DNA from: JBDSRX01 sp039929105
Lineage (GTDB): Bacteria; Patescibacteriota; Dojkabacteria; J137
Direction: 5' to 3'
DNA: 31,473 nt
Assembly: GCA_039929105.1 (NCBI GenBank)
Contig: JBDSRX010000053.1
Span: forward strand, 1-31,473
Below the pieces are notes generated by a model. That model ran no database searches. It worked only from the letters and a program-made list of their open reading frames with translations, and had not been told where the DNA came from. The first letter of the stretch is position 1. Each line of letters opens with the position of its first letter. The position numbers and the translations under genes were made by a program. This document shows, piece by piece, positions 1 through 6,693 of the stretch.

Positions 1-568
1 TTAGCTCGAATCTAACTTTAAGGTGCGTTAAAGCTATCTCTGTGAATGTATTTGCAATGTATTTAAGTTCTGTAGCATCAGATTTTAAAAACTTTAATCT
101 TGCAGGTACATTTTTAAATAGGGACTGGATTCTAATAGTTGTTCCGTGGTCTACTCTTGCGGAACTGTCGAATACTCTGTCTGTATTCTTTATATTTAAT
201 TTAACAGCAGGCACCCCCTCTGCTCTTGTTTCTATTATAATAGAGTCAGCAACTGATGAAATACTTGCTAAGGCCTCTCCTCTAAATCCTAAGGTATTAA
301 TCTTATTTAAATCCTCTTCCTCGTGAATTTTTGAAGTTGTATGTTGCTCAAATGCCTTTAATGCATCCTCTTTATCCATACCTATGCCATTGTCAGACAC
401 TTCTATTAGTCCTTTACCGAAGTCTTCAATTTTTAATGTAACTTCAGTTGCACCAGCATCTATAGAGTTCTCAAGTAGCTCTTTAACTGCAGAAGATGGT
501 CTTTCTACTACCTCTCCGGCAGCAATTAGGTTGATTAAATTTTCTGGAAGGTTTCGTATTTTACTCAT
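1..568 (-). CDS. mutL: DNA mismatch repair protein MutL, N-terminal part (runs off left edge)
   Basis: MutL is the ATP-dependent matchmaker of mismatch repair that links mismatch recognition to strand removal. I translated the minus strand from an ATG at 568-566; 189 codons stay open to the window edge. The GHKL ATPase motifs are in order: ENSIDAGA at about residues 33-40 (ATP-hydrolysis Glu and Mg-binding Asn), DNGIGM at 59-64, HTTSKI at 76-81 and TLGFRGEALASI at 92-103. The N-terminal AAGEVVERP signature (residues 16-24) is intact. The endonuclease/dimerisation half lies outside the window, so whether this MutL carries a nuclease motif cannot be seen. No mutS is next to it on this side. There is no Shine-Dalgarno before the ATG. 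Identification is secure from motifs. Confidence 0.95.
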   Translation of the reverse strand, partial: MSKIRNLPENLINLIAAGEVVERPSSAVKELLENSIDAGATEVTLKIEDFGKGLIEVSDNGIGMDKEDALKAFEQHTTSKIHEEEDLNKINTLGFRGEALASISSVADSIIIETRAEGVPAVKLNIKNTDRVFDSSARVDHGTTIRIQSLFKNVPARLKFLKSDATELKYIANTFTEIALTHLKVRFEL

Positions 569-1262
569 TAATGTTTCGTAGTGTTACGTTAGGTAAGTTA
601 TAAATTTAACAAATTTTGTTAACATCACTTTTTTCGTCACAATTATCGAAAATAGGGCTTTTTTGGGAAATCCTCGATTGAACCCTAAAAGTATGACAAT
701 CTGAAAATTCGTGTTCTAAATACTTATACGTTTATTTTGCCATCTATCTCCTTGATGATATTAGATTTCTTAAAAAAGTTAAAGGGTAATATGTCGTTTA
801 CAACCCTAAAATTTTTACAGAAGCTACTCTAACATCATACACCTTAAAAGTGCCCCTTCTCTACTTTTCTGCACATCAAGATACTTAGAACGCTATAAAT
901 GACAATAGTGCTCACTCTATTATTACTAGCAGTCTATTAATTGGAGAGAAAAGTATGGTGTAGTATCTCGTTAGAAAATAGTAACAAATTCTACCTGTTA
1001 CGTGGAACAGAAGTCTGAGTGTATAAAGAAACTATTTTAAATTTACTTATTAAATACACCTAGAAAATACCCAGAGTATTGCTACGAGATATGTGTATAG
1101 GATATCACCAAAATAAAGAAGTGTTAAGAGAAAGAAAGAACTCCAAAAACGAGTAACTTAACGCTTTAAATTGAGAAGATATTCTAAATGAAGTAATACT
1201 CTACTCTCTAAGTTTAGAGATGTACAAATTGATTTAAACGAGAAATTTGGGGATAATTATTT
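569..1262. other. 694-base gene-free stretch between murB and mutL
   Basis: No reading frame of useful length and no tRNA can be seen on either strand; RNase P, tmRNA and SRP signatures were looked for and not found. What it holds: a symmetrical 17-mer at 606-622; a 7-bp perfect inverted repeat with a two-base loop at 1205-1220; the direct repeat AACCCTAAAA at 681-690 and 802-811; and TAGGG/CCCTA boxes that can pair (653-657 with 683-687, and 784-788 with 803-807). In a genome where most gaps are tens of bases, this length suggests an unrecognised RNA, a long leader for mutL, or remains of a decayed gene. None of these is shown. Confidence 0.5.
606..622. promoter_or_regulatory. 17-base palindrome upstream of mutL, possible operator
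   Basis: TTAACAAA and TTTGTTAA face each other around a single central T, a perfect 8-bp dyad 38 bases before the mutL start codon. Dyads of this size near a start are often repressor or activator sites. The sequence is all but free of G and C, so chance is a real alternative. No regulator is encoded nearby. Confidence 0.3.
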
Positions 1263-2282
1263 TTAAATTTGAATAGCTTCTTCTTCAAGTTCTATTCCAA
1301 ATTTTTCTTTAACTGATGCTTTTATACTTTCGGCGAGATATTTAATATCTTCACCTTTTGCATCGGAATAGTTTACTAAAACTAATGCGTGTTTTTTAGA
1401 AACTCCATATTTCCCATTGTCTGATGTCCACCCTTTCCATCCAGCTTGTTCTATTAACCACCCTGCAGAGAGTTTAACGTCGTTTTTATCTACAAGATTA
1501 AATTTCATTTCAGGATAAGACTTTTGAAGCTCCAATGCTTTGTCTTCAGGTATTATTGGATTTTTAAAATAACTTCCAGCGTTTCCAACTAATTTAGGAT
1601 CTTCTAATTTTAGAGTTCGAATATCTATAATAATTTGTCTTAATTTTTTTGGTGTAAGATTTTCAGATGTGATTCCATTCTCATTCATAACTTTCTGAAC
1701 ATCTGTGTATTCTAATTTTAGAGAGGCTTGTTTATTTAATTTAAAAACAATTTTTGTAATGATTGCTTTATCTTTTAGATCATGTTTAAAAATACTATCT
1801 CTGTAAGCAAACTTAAGTTCATTATTCATCAATTTTTTTAATTCTAGGGACTCTATATCGAAATATTCAACTGAATCTATGAATTCTTTTGCTTCCACCC
1901 CATAAGCTCCAATATTTTGAACAGCAGATCCACCAACATCTCCAGGTATTAAAGAAAGATTTTCTAAACCATATCCTTTCAACTCTATAGTCTTCTCAAC
2001 AAACATATCCCAATCTTCACCAGCTTCAACCTCAATCCAAATACTATTTTCATCTTCTTTAATTACATTTATTCCTTTGGTATCAATTTTAATAATTGTT
2101 CCAGAAAAATCTTTTGTAAAAACAACATCACTTCCTCCTCCTAGAATAAAAAATTTATTAGAAAATTCATTAGTTATATTTTTAAGCTCAGAATCATTTT
2201 CAATAATAATAAACTTATCTGCTTTTACACTAAGTTGAAAAGTATTAAATTCTTTTATGTTGTAGTTTTCGAAAATCTTCAT
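1263..2282 (-). CDS. murB: UDP-N-acetylenolpyruvoylglucosamine reductase (MurB, type I)
   Basis: This cytoplasmic flavoenzyme uses NADPH to reduce the enolpyruvyl product of MurA to UDP-N-acetylmuramic acid, the second committed step of peptidoglycan precursor synthesis. At 339 residues it has the length of the E. coli-type (type I) family. FAD-binding segments are visible: FFILGGGSDVVF near 44-55 and LIPGDVGGSAVQNIGAYG near 111-128. Catalytic residues known in the family line up as Arg161 (YRDSIF), Ser237 (NAGSYFKNP) and a Glu near 333 in the C-terminal LEEEA. The start ATG overlaps the murA stop by one base (TAATG), so the pair is very likely co-transcribed and translationally coupled. Nothing odd is seen in the sequence. 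Confidence 0.96.
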   Translation of the reverse strand: MKIFENYNIKEFNTFQLSVKADKFIIIENDSELKNITNEFSNKFFILGGGSDVVFTKDFSGTIIKIDTKGINVIKEDENSIWIEVEAGEDWDMFVEKTIELKGYGLENLSLIPGDVGGSAVQNIGAYGVEAKEFIDSVEYFDIESLELKKLMNNELKFAYRDSIFKHDLKDKAIITKIVFKLNKQASLKLEYTDVQKVMNENGITSENLTPKKLRQIIIDIRTLKLEDPKLVGNAGSYFKNPIIPEDKALELQKSYPEMKFNLVDKNDVKLSAGWLIEQAGWKGWTSDNGKYGVSKKHALVLVNYSDAKGEDIKYLAESIKASVKEKFGIELEEEAIQI

Positions 2283-3562
2283 TACGCCTTACTAATTTTT
2301 GCACCCAAAGCAGACAACGTCTGTACAATCTCTGGGAATCTTCTATAAATAATATCTGCATTATCTATTGTAGTCTTACCTTTTGCAGCAAGAGCAGCTA
2401 AAACTAATGCATGCGTACATTGAATTATCGTAGAAGCATTTACCTTTGTTCCAATAAATTCTGCTGGTCCATAAGTAATAATCATATTAGGATTTCCCAT
2501 TGTCATTTTTGCATTCATTTTAAATAACTCAGCATATAGTTCAATCAATTGAACTTCATAAAGTGTTGAATAAACTCTAATACTACCTTTTGCTTTTAGT
2601 GCTAAAACTAATGCTTGTGGAATTAAATCGACTGGGAATCCTGGCCATGGAAGATCGTTAATTTTATCCATGTCACCCTTCATATTCACCTTACATTCAA
2701 GTTTTTGTCCACTAGGTATAAAGATATCGTCTCCTTGAATTTTGATTTTTGCATTTAACTTCCTAAAGTAATTAATTACTTGAGTCATATGCTGAGGGAT
2801 TGCGTTTTTAATTGTAATTTCTCCATCAGTAACTAAAGCAGTAACCATTAACCCTCCAATATCTATATGATCGGAAATAATTGTCCACTCTCCTCCAGTT
2901 AAAGATTCAACTCCAATAATTGTTAATTGATTAGTTCCAATTCCTTCAATTTGTGCGCCAATAGAAACTAAGAAATTACATAAATCTTGTGTATGAGGTT
3001 CGCATGCAGCATTGTAAATCACAGTAGTACCTTTGGCTTTTACAGCAGCTAAAACCAAGTTCTCAGTCCCAGTTACAGAAGCTTCTAATAACCAGATTTT
3101 GCTTCCTTTTAATTCATCAGCAGAAATCTTATATCCATCTCCACTATCAACTTTTACTCCTAATCCTTCGAGTCCTTGGAATAATGTATCTAAAGGTCTA
3201 TTTCCTAATTTACATCCACCTCCATCTCTAATTGAAGATTTTCCAAATTTATATACAAGTGGGCCTAAAAATAAGAAAGAAGATCTTTCTTTCATTGCTA
3301 ATTCTTCATCAACAGCAGAAGTGTTGATTGTAGTTCCGTCTAATCTAATCGAATTATCTTTAAGATAGGCAACTTTTCCTCCAAGTTGTTTAAAGATTTG
3401 TAGTAAAACTCTAACAGAAGTACTCTTTGGAACATTATGAATTGTAACTGGTCCGTCTGCTAAAACAGCAGCAGGAATTATTTTAAGAATAGAATTTTTA
3501 TTTGGCAAAGCCGTTACGGTACCTTTTAGTTTGTGTCCACCTTCTATTACTAATGAAGACAT
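2282..3562 (-). CDS. murA: UDP-N-acetylglucosamine 1-carboxyvinyltransferase (MurA)
   Basis: MurA transfers enolpyruvate from phosphoenolpyruvate to UDP-GlcNAc, the first committed step of peptidoglycan synthesis in the cytoplasm. The 426-residue length fits the family. The substrate-binding Lys22-Asn23 pair sits in LPNKNS, and the catalytic-loop cysteine (Cys117, target of fosfomycin in the family) is kept in DGGGCKLGNRPLD. The Asp that acts as base in other MurAs corresponds to the one in FPVDLIPQ near residue 312. The sequence is divergent elsewhere (YEVQL where many MurAs have FENRF), so a MurA-like paralogue is conceivable, but partnership with murB, whose ATG overlaps this stop codon, supports the standard role. 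A TATAAT box lies about 35 bases upstream; no Shine-Dalgarno is visible. Confidence 0.94.
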   Translation of the reverse strand: MSSLVIEGGHKLKGTVTALPNKNSILKIIPAAVLADGPVTIHNVPKSTSVRVLLQIFKQLGGKVAYLKDNSIRLDGTTINTSAVDEELAMKERSSFLFLGPLVYKFGKSSIRDGGGCKLGNRPLDTLFQGLEGLGVKVDSGDGYKISADELKGSKIWLLEASVTGTENLVLAAVKAKGTTVIYNAACEPHTQDLCNFLVSIGAQIEGIGTNQLTIIGVESLTGGEWTIISDHIDIGGLMVTALVTDGEITIKNAIPQHMTQVINYFRKLNAKIKIQGDDIFIPSGQKLECKVNMKGDMDKINDLPWPGFPVDLIPQALVLALKAKGSIRVYSTLYEVQLIELYAELFKMNAKMTMGNPNMIITYGPAEFIGTKVNASTIIQCTHALVLAALAAKGKTTIDNADIIYRRFPEIVQTLSALGAKISKA

Positions 3563-3596
3563 ATTATTTAAGAGTCAAAATTATTGTAATTTATTT

Positions 3597-3602
3597 ATTA
3601 TA
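3597..3602 (-). promoter_or_regulatory. -10 box of the murA-murB promoter
   Basis: On the minus strand the sequence ATAGTATAAT contains a perfect TATAAT about 35 bases before the murA ATG, giving a leader of roughly 27 bases. No good -35 is found at 16-18 bases. The same ATAGTATAAT decamer precedes uvrB. Confidence 0.45.
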
Positions 3603-3660
3603 CTATAACTAATATCGCATGTATGTGTCTATATATTAGTGAAATTGGGGGTACATTCAT

Positions 3661-3712
3661 GACTTTACCACCTGTATTACTCAAGTGCTATAAAGCTTGT
3701 CAGAGTTGCGTA
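3661..3712. repeat. Repeat R1, copy 1
   Basis: About 52 bases that recur at 14752-14801. The shared blocks are GACTTTACCACCTGTA, CTATAAAGC and CAGAGTTGCGT, in the same order and spacing give or take one base. In both places a large inverted repeat begins within about 10 bases on the same side. It is too conserved for chance in AT-rich spacer DNA. Function unknown: structured RNA, part of a mobile palindrome unit, or a protein site. Confidence 0.7.
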
Positions 3713-3721
3713 ATGTTGTAG

Positions 3722-3811
3722 GTCATTGCGAGCGAAGCGAAGCAATCCCGTAAGTTGAGTAATTACAAAAGTCACGGGATTGCCACTTCGCCTTCGGCTC
3801 CTCGCAATGAC
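3722..3811. repeat. Intergenic palindrome with GTCATTGCGAG arms
   Basis: The outer arms are GTCATTGCGAG (3722-3732) and its exact reverse complement at 3801-3811; the inner arms are CAATCCCGT (3743-3751) and ACGGGATTG (3774-3782). It also carries the GCGAAGCGAAG type core. This is the widespread GTCATTGCGAG...CAATCCC type of dispersed bacterial repeat. It ends 9 bases after the stop of the YdeI-like gene and could act as its transcript end, although no T run follows. Confidence 0.8.
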
Positions 3812-3820
3812 ATAAATTAA

Positions 3821-4408
3821 TTAGTGGAATTTTTTGCCTTCATGAAGCATTTCTAGAATTACTTTCATTCTATTTGCTCGTGTTTCTGGCTTTTTTGCGG
3901 TTTGTAATCTCCAGTGTATTGCGTAGAGATTGGTTTTATTTAGGGTCTTATAGAACACTTCAGCTTTTTTATCTTTAGAAAGTTCTTTGAGAAAATCTTC
4001 GGGAGCTTTCATAGTTGCTGAAGAATCATATGCTGCATCCCATCTCCCATCGGCTTTAGCTCTATCAACTTCTGCAATTCCAGAAGGTTTCATTTTGCCT
4101 TGCTCAGTAAGTCGAGCAATATTGTCTCTATTTACTTTAGACCAAATACTTTTTTCTCTTCGGGGAGTAAATTTTTGTTTATACTTTTCTTCATCAATTC
4201 TGTTTGAAATCCCATCAATCCATCCGTAGCAAAGCGCTACTTCTAGTGCGAGATCGTAATTTATAGATTCTTTCCCAGAGGCTTTTTTATAGAATATTAA
4301 CCAAACTCCATCTTCTTTATCGTGGTTCTTCTCCATCCAATCAATAAAATCGGGTTGAGTTTCAAAATATTCTTCAGGGTATTGTTTAGTAGGTTTTGTT
4401 GAAGTCAC
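3821..4408 (-). CDS. YdeI/OmpD-associated (OmdA-like) family protein
   Basis: A 195-residue cytoplasmic protein of the YdeI/OmdA type. Family features seen are the DGVWLIFYKKASG block near residues 33-45, YDLALEVALCYGWIDG near 51-66, the FTPRREKSIWSKVNRDN segment near 80-96, and a C-terminal helical part ending in AIHWRLQTAKKPETRANRM. In other bacteria the family has been linked to stress and bacteriocin or peptide resistance, but no biochemical role is firm. The start is a GTG sharing its G with the TAG stop of the gene upstream (TAGTG), pointing to translational coupling. No later ATG would keep the conserved N-terminal region, so the GTG is preferred. Confidence 0.85.
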   Translation of the reverse strand: MTSTKPTKQYPEEYFETQPDFIDWMEKNHDKEDGVWLIFYKKASGKESINYDLALEVALCYGWIDGISNRIDEEKYKQKFTPRREKSIWSKVNRDNIARLTEQGKMKPSGIAEVDRAKADGRWDAAYDSSATMKAPEDFLKELSKDKKAEVFYKTLNKTNLYAIHWRLQTAKKPETRANRMKVILEMLHEGKKFH

Positions 4409-4818
4409 TATTTATATAATTGTATACATAAATCAGTAGATTCTTTATGCAGTTGATCCCATCTATTTGCATTAGATGCAGGTAATGAGCAGTTAATCCC
4501 AGATGTTGTAGATGTGCCTAATCCATTATTAATACAATCATTATTCCAATTATTTTTATATGCTGTATAGGCATCATTAATACAATTATCTAACAGAACT
4601 GATTTATTTGCTGGTGGACCAATTTCATCTAGTATATCTTGAATACTCTTGGTGGATTGATTATCTTGGTTTGTCTTAGGAGATGAATTAGTCACTTCTT
4701 TGTCTTTTTGAGGTAAATATATTACTAAGTAATATGAAGCAGCTAAGGCTATAAGGCAAAGTGAAAGTACTGCGAAGCAAGATAAAATATATAATGGAAT
4801 CTTATTTTTGTTCAACAT
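4408..4818 (-). CDS. Small single-pass membrane-anchored protein with four cysteines
   Basis: 136 residues, not recognised as a named family. A hydrophobic segment at about residues 8-34 probably anchors it with the C-terminal part outside. A polar linker (35-75) leads to a small domain holding four cysteines (79, 95, 110, 131) in the order DNCINDAY, WNNDCINN, INCSLP and DLCIQLY. Even spacing suggests two disulfides or metal binding outside the cell. The pattern of a tryptophan just before the second Cys and CSLP at the third resembles small extracellular proteins I associate with CPR genomes; that is recollection, not a search. It is transcribed from just downstream of tRNA-Val and overlaps the YdeI-like gene by one base. 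Confidence 0.7.
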   Translation of the reverse strand: MLNKNKIPLYILSCFAVLSLCLIALAASYYLVIYLPQKDKEVTNSSPKTNQDNQSTKSIQDILDEIGPPANKSVLLDNCINDAYTAYKNNWNNDCINNGLGTSTTSGINCSLPASNANRWDQLHKESTDLCIQLYK

Positions 4819-4832
4819 AGATTTTAGATTAA

Positions 4833-4906
4833 TGGGCGCTGAGGGATTCGAACCCCCGACCCCCTCGGTGTAAACGAGATGCTCTAACCAGCTGAGCTAA
4901 GCGCCC
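4833..4906 (-). tRNA. tRNA-Val (anticodon UAC)
   Basis: A complete cloverleaf on the minus strand: a 7-bp acceptor GGGCGCT/AGCGCCC, D arm with GCTC/GAGC, anticodon stem TCTCG/CGAGG with loop TTTACAC (anticodon UAC, valine), a five-base variable loop, T arm GGGGG/CCCTC with loop TTCGAAT, and discriminator A. The CCA tail is not encoded, so it must be added enzymatically. Confidence 0.97.
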
Positions 4907-4984
4907 TAAACATAACGTGGAATGATTATATCAGAAAAAAGTAATCTTGTACTCCTTTTTCAATAATTCATTCATGAGATAACG

Positions 4985-5015
4985 AAAACCTAAGCGTGCT
5001 TTCGCACGCAGGTTT
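4985..5015. terminator. Stem-loop terminator candidate after the 234-residue protein gene
   Basis: AACCT-AA-GCGTGC, loop TTTC, GCACGC-AGGTT form a strong stem with a two-base bulge, just beyond the stop codon at 5021-5023. On the minus strand it is followed by GGTTTTCG, a short and broken T run, so termination would be modest. It also separates this gene from tRNA-Val. Confidence 0.5.
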
Positions 5016-5020
5016 ATCAG

Positions 5021-5725
5021 TTATTTGGTCTCAAAAGAATCTACAATATTTGCAAATGCTCCAACATTTGTACTATCTGCAGCTGTAGATACTGTTACAA
5101 TAAAATTCTTATCTAATACAGAATCGGAGAATACATATTGTTGTTGTGTAAAGTCAATTCCAGTAATTGAACCTTCCCAACTCACTACACAAACCTTTAA
5201 TCCATTAATTGTTTGGATGTCTGTAGCAACAGATGTTTGGTCAATATTTAAACTTGTACCAATGCTTGCTAATAATTGTTCTGAGTAATAATCACAATTA
5301 TCCTGAGTAACATTTAAAGCATCAGATGCAGTTGTAATGTTTAAATTATCGTTAAAATCTCCTACTTGATTATCTTTAGGGTCTTTTGCATAAACATGAG
5401 TAATATCAGACTCACCATCATCTAAAAAGAATTTCTTTGAGTAAGCAAAAACATATTCATCTGAATTTCTTCCAGAGTAAATTGTAGTTGATCCATTTGT
5501 AGTTGGTGTAGGCGCTGGATTAGGTGTTGTACTAGGAGTTTGACCTTCCAAAGGAGCTGCTACACATGGTCCAGATTTTGGGTTAGATTGTTCACCTCTA
5601 TGTAAACATTGTCCATTAAATTCTACATAACCACTTGGGCTTGTAAATAATAATACTGCGCCTATTACTGTACAACAGCAACACAATAGTAGAAGCACTA
5701 CTACAGCTATAACAACTTTCTTCAT
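5021..5725 (-). CDS. Membrane-anchored extracellular protein with poly-cysteine membrane segment
   Basis: 234 residues, no family recognised. Residues 1-28 form a hydrophobic N-terminal segment that contains four consecutive cysteines (15-18), unusual for a simple anchor and suggestive of acylation or packing in the membrane. A short Cys-containing stretch (VEFNGQCLHRG...GPCVAAP, Cys40 and Cys54) precedes a Pro/Thr linker (63-78). The C-terminal domain (about 83-234) opens with YVFAYSKKFFL, which resembles the start of PsbP-like extracytoplasmic domains, and has two further cysteines in DNCDYY and LKVCVVS. A surface lipoprotein-like or sensor role is guesswork. No Shine-Dalgarno precedes the ATG. 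Confidence 0.7.
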   Translation of the reverse strand: MKKVVIAVVVLLLLCCCCTVIGAVLLFTSPSGYVEFNGQCLHRGEQSNPKSGPCVAAPLEGQTPSTTPNPAPTPTTNGSTTIYSGRNSDEYVFAYSKKFFLDDGESDITHVYAKDPKDNQVGDFNDNLNITTASDALNVTQDNCDYYSEQLLASIGTSLNIDQTSVATDIQTINGLKVCVVSWEGSITGIDFTQQQYVFSDSVLDKNFIVTVSTAADSTNVGAFANIVDSFETK

Positions 5726-5791
5726 AATAAAATTGGAATAAAATAATATATGTTGAAATTATAGCTGGAAATGAGATTGAGTGAAAGGTTT

Positions 5792-5911
5792 TTAGGCGAG
5801 AGATAACTCCCGCCGCTCCAAATCATATTGGTGATATGGCGCTAAAATCGAGAGCTGAAAAATCTGGGAATTCCCACAGATTTTCAGCATTGAGTGAAGG
5901 AACTTCTTCAT
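5792..5911 (-). CDS. Possible 39-residue peptide ORF with strong Shine-Dalgarno
   Basis: On the minus strand AGGAGG stands five bases before an ATG (5911-5909), and 39 codons follow to TAA at 5794-5792. The product begins MKKFLHSMLKICGN and ends LERRELSLA. It matches nothing I know. The case for it is that this is the only near-perfect Shine-Dalgarno in front of an ORF in a window where nearly all other genes have none, and that a TGATATAAT promoter lies about 40 bases upstream. The case against it is that the DNA folds into strong stem-loops within the ORF, so it may be a structured RNA in which the ORF is incidental. Confidence 0.35.
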   Translation of the reverse strand: MKKFLHSMLKICGNSQIFQLSILAPYHQYDLERRELSLA

Positions 5912-5945
5912 ATAACCTCCTGATTCTAGTTGCTTTTGCAACTAA
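5795..5945 (-). ncRNA. Candidate structured small RNA (three stem-loops)
   Basis: Read on the minus strand from just after a -10 box, the order is: a perfect hairpin TAGTTGC/GCAACTA with an AAAA loop (5928-5945), an AGGAGG motif, a long hairpin with arms GCTGAAAATCTGTGGG and CCCAGATTTTTCAGC around AATT (5854-5888, two single-base bulges), and an 8-bp GC-rich hairpin GGCGGGAG-TTAT-CTCTCGCC (5795-5814). No RNA family is recognised; SRP, 6S and tmRNA signatures do not fit. It could be a small RNA, a leader, or an mRNA for the 39-residue peptide. Confidence 0.4.
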
Positions 5946-5949
5946 TAGG

Positions 5950-5958
5950 ATTATATCA
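5950..5958 (-). promoter_or_regulatory. Extended -10 promoter of the 39-codon/stem-loop unit
   Basis: Minus-strand TGATATAAT is a perfect extended -10 (TGn followed by TATAAT). A clear -35 is absent, as is usual for extended -10 promoters. The start would fall near 5943, placing the first stem-loop at the very 5' end of the RNA. Confidence 0.5.
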
Positions 5959-5972
5959 CTTGAGGATTGAGA

Positions 5973-5992
5973 AGCCCTCTTGATTGAGGGCT
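5973..5992. terminator. Stem-loop between the VOC gene and the stem-loop unit
   Basis: AGCCCTC, a six-base loop TTGATT and GAGGGCT form a perfect 7-bp stem 12 bases past the stop of the VOC gene. No T run follows on the minus strand, so it may stabilise the mRNA end or terminate weakly. Confidence 0.45.
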
Positions 5993-6004
5993 CAATAATT
6001 TAAC

Positions 6005-6421
6005 TTAATTATGTGGATTAAATTCAGTATTCATCCAAACTGGTTCTAAGTGATTTCCATCTGGATCTGTAACTTCTAATCCAAACATCATATCCTCTGG
6101 AACACCATTTTCTAATTTATAGAAATCTCCTCCATTTGCTTTTGCAGTCTCAGCAAATTTTTGCACTGCTTCTTTAGAATCTAATGTTAATGCTATTAAA
6201 GTTGCGTTTACTTTTGTTGTATCAGCAATTTCTTTATTCTTTAGAAATGTTTTATAAAAATCCTTTTTTAAAATCATAAAATAAATCTCTTCAGACCATT
6301 GCATACTACTCGCATTTCCATCTGAAAATTTAGAGTCTTTTGTAAAGCCCAATGCTTCATAAAATGCTGTTGATTTTGCTAAATCTGTTACTGGGAAATT
6401 TACGAAAATTTGTTTTGCCAT
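6005..6421 (-). CDS. VOC-superfamily (glyoxalase/bleomycin-resistance-like) protein
   Basis: 138 residues, the length of a single VOC protein built from two beta-alpha-beta-beta-beta modules. The first module shows FVNFPVTDLAKSTAFYEALGF (6-26), the usual opening strand and helix. The second ends in GLEVTDPDGNHLEPVWMN (113-130), the DPDGN turn and metal-ligand Glu region of the superfamily. Members bind divalent metals and act as lyases, dioxygenases or drug-binding proteins; the substrate cannot be told here. The sequence is closest in feel to the group with QIFVNFPV-type N-termini annotated as glyoxalase-like. It is followed by a hairpin and the 39-codon unit and preceded by tRNA-Phe on the same strand. 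No Shine-Dalgarno. Confidence 0.88.
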   Translation of the reverse strand: MAKQIFVNFPVTDLAKSTAFYEALGFTKDSKFSDGNASSMQWSEEIYFMILKKDFYKTFLKNKEIADTTKVNATLIALTLDSKEAVQKFAETAKANGGDFYKLENGVPEDMMFGLEVTDPDGNHLEPVWMNTEFNPHN

Positions 6422-6460
6422 GTTTTTATTTTTAACAAATAAATTAGGAAAGAAGAATTA

Positions 6461-6536
6461 TGGTGCCAGGGGGCAGACTTGAACTGCCGACACCTCGCTC
6501 TTCAGGCGAGTGCTCTACCAGCTGAGCTACCCTAGC
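6461..6536 (-). tRNA. tRNA-Phe (anticodon GAA), CCA encoded
   Basis: A full cloverleaf on the minus strand: acceptor GCTAGGG/CCCTGGC (one T-G pair), D arm GCTC/GAGC, anticodon stem CTCGC/GCGAG with loop CTGAAGA (GAA, phenylalanine), T arm GGCAG/CTGCC with loop TTCAAGT, discriminator A and an encoded CCA at 6463-6461. Confidence 0.97.
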
Positions 6537-6693
6537 AACCTACGTAAGTCCCGTAATTATAATGTATGCAAGGGTAAAATTCAATTAATAACAAAAGAAA
6601 GACGAGTTCGGAAGTTGTGGTTAACTATCCCATTGCTTACTTATGCTTATTTAATGTATAGTATGGTAATTGCTTATATATTTATAAATATTT

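Noticed and set aside
569..1262. RNase P RNA, tmRNA or SRP RNA in the large gap
   Set aside because: No GAGGAAAGTCC-type, tmRNA end or GGAA-loop SRP signature found on either strand.
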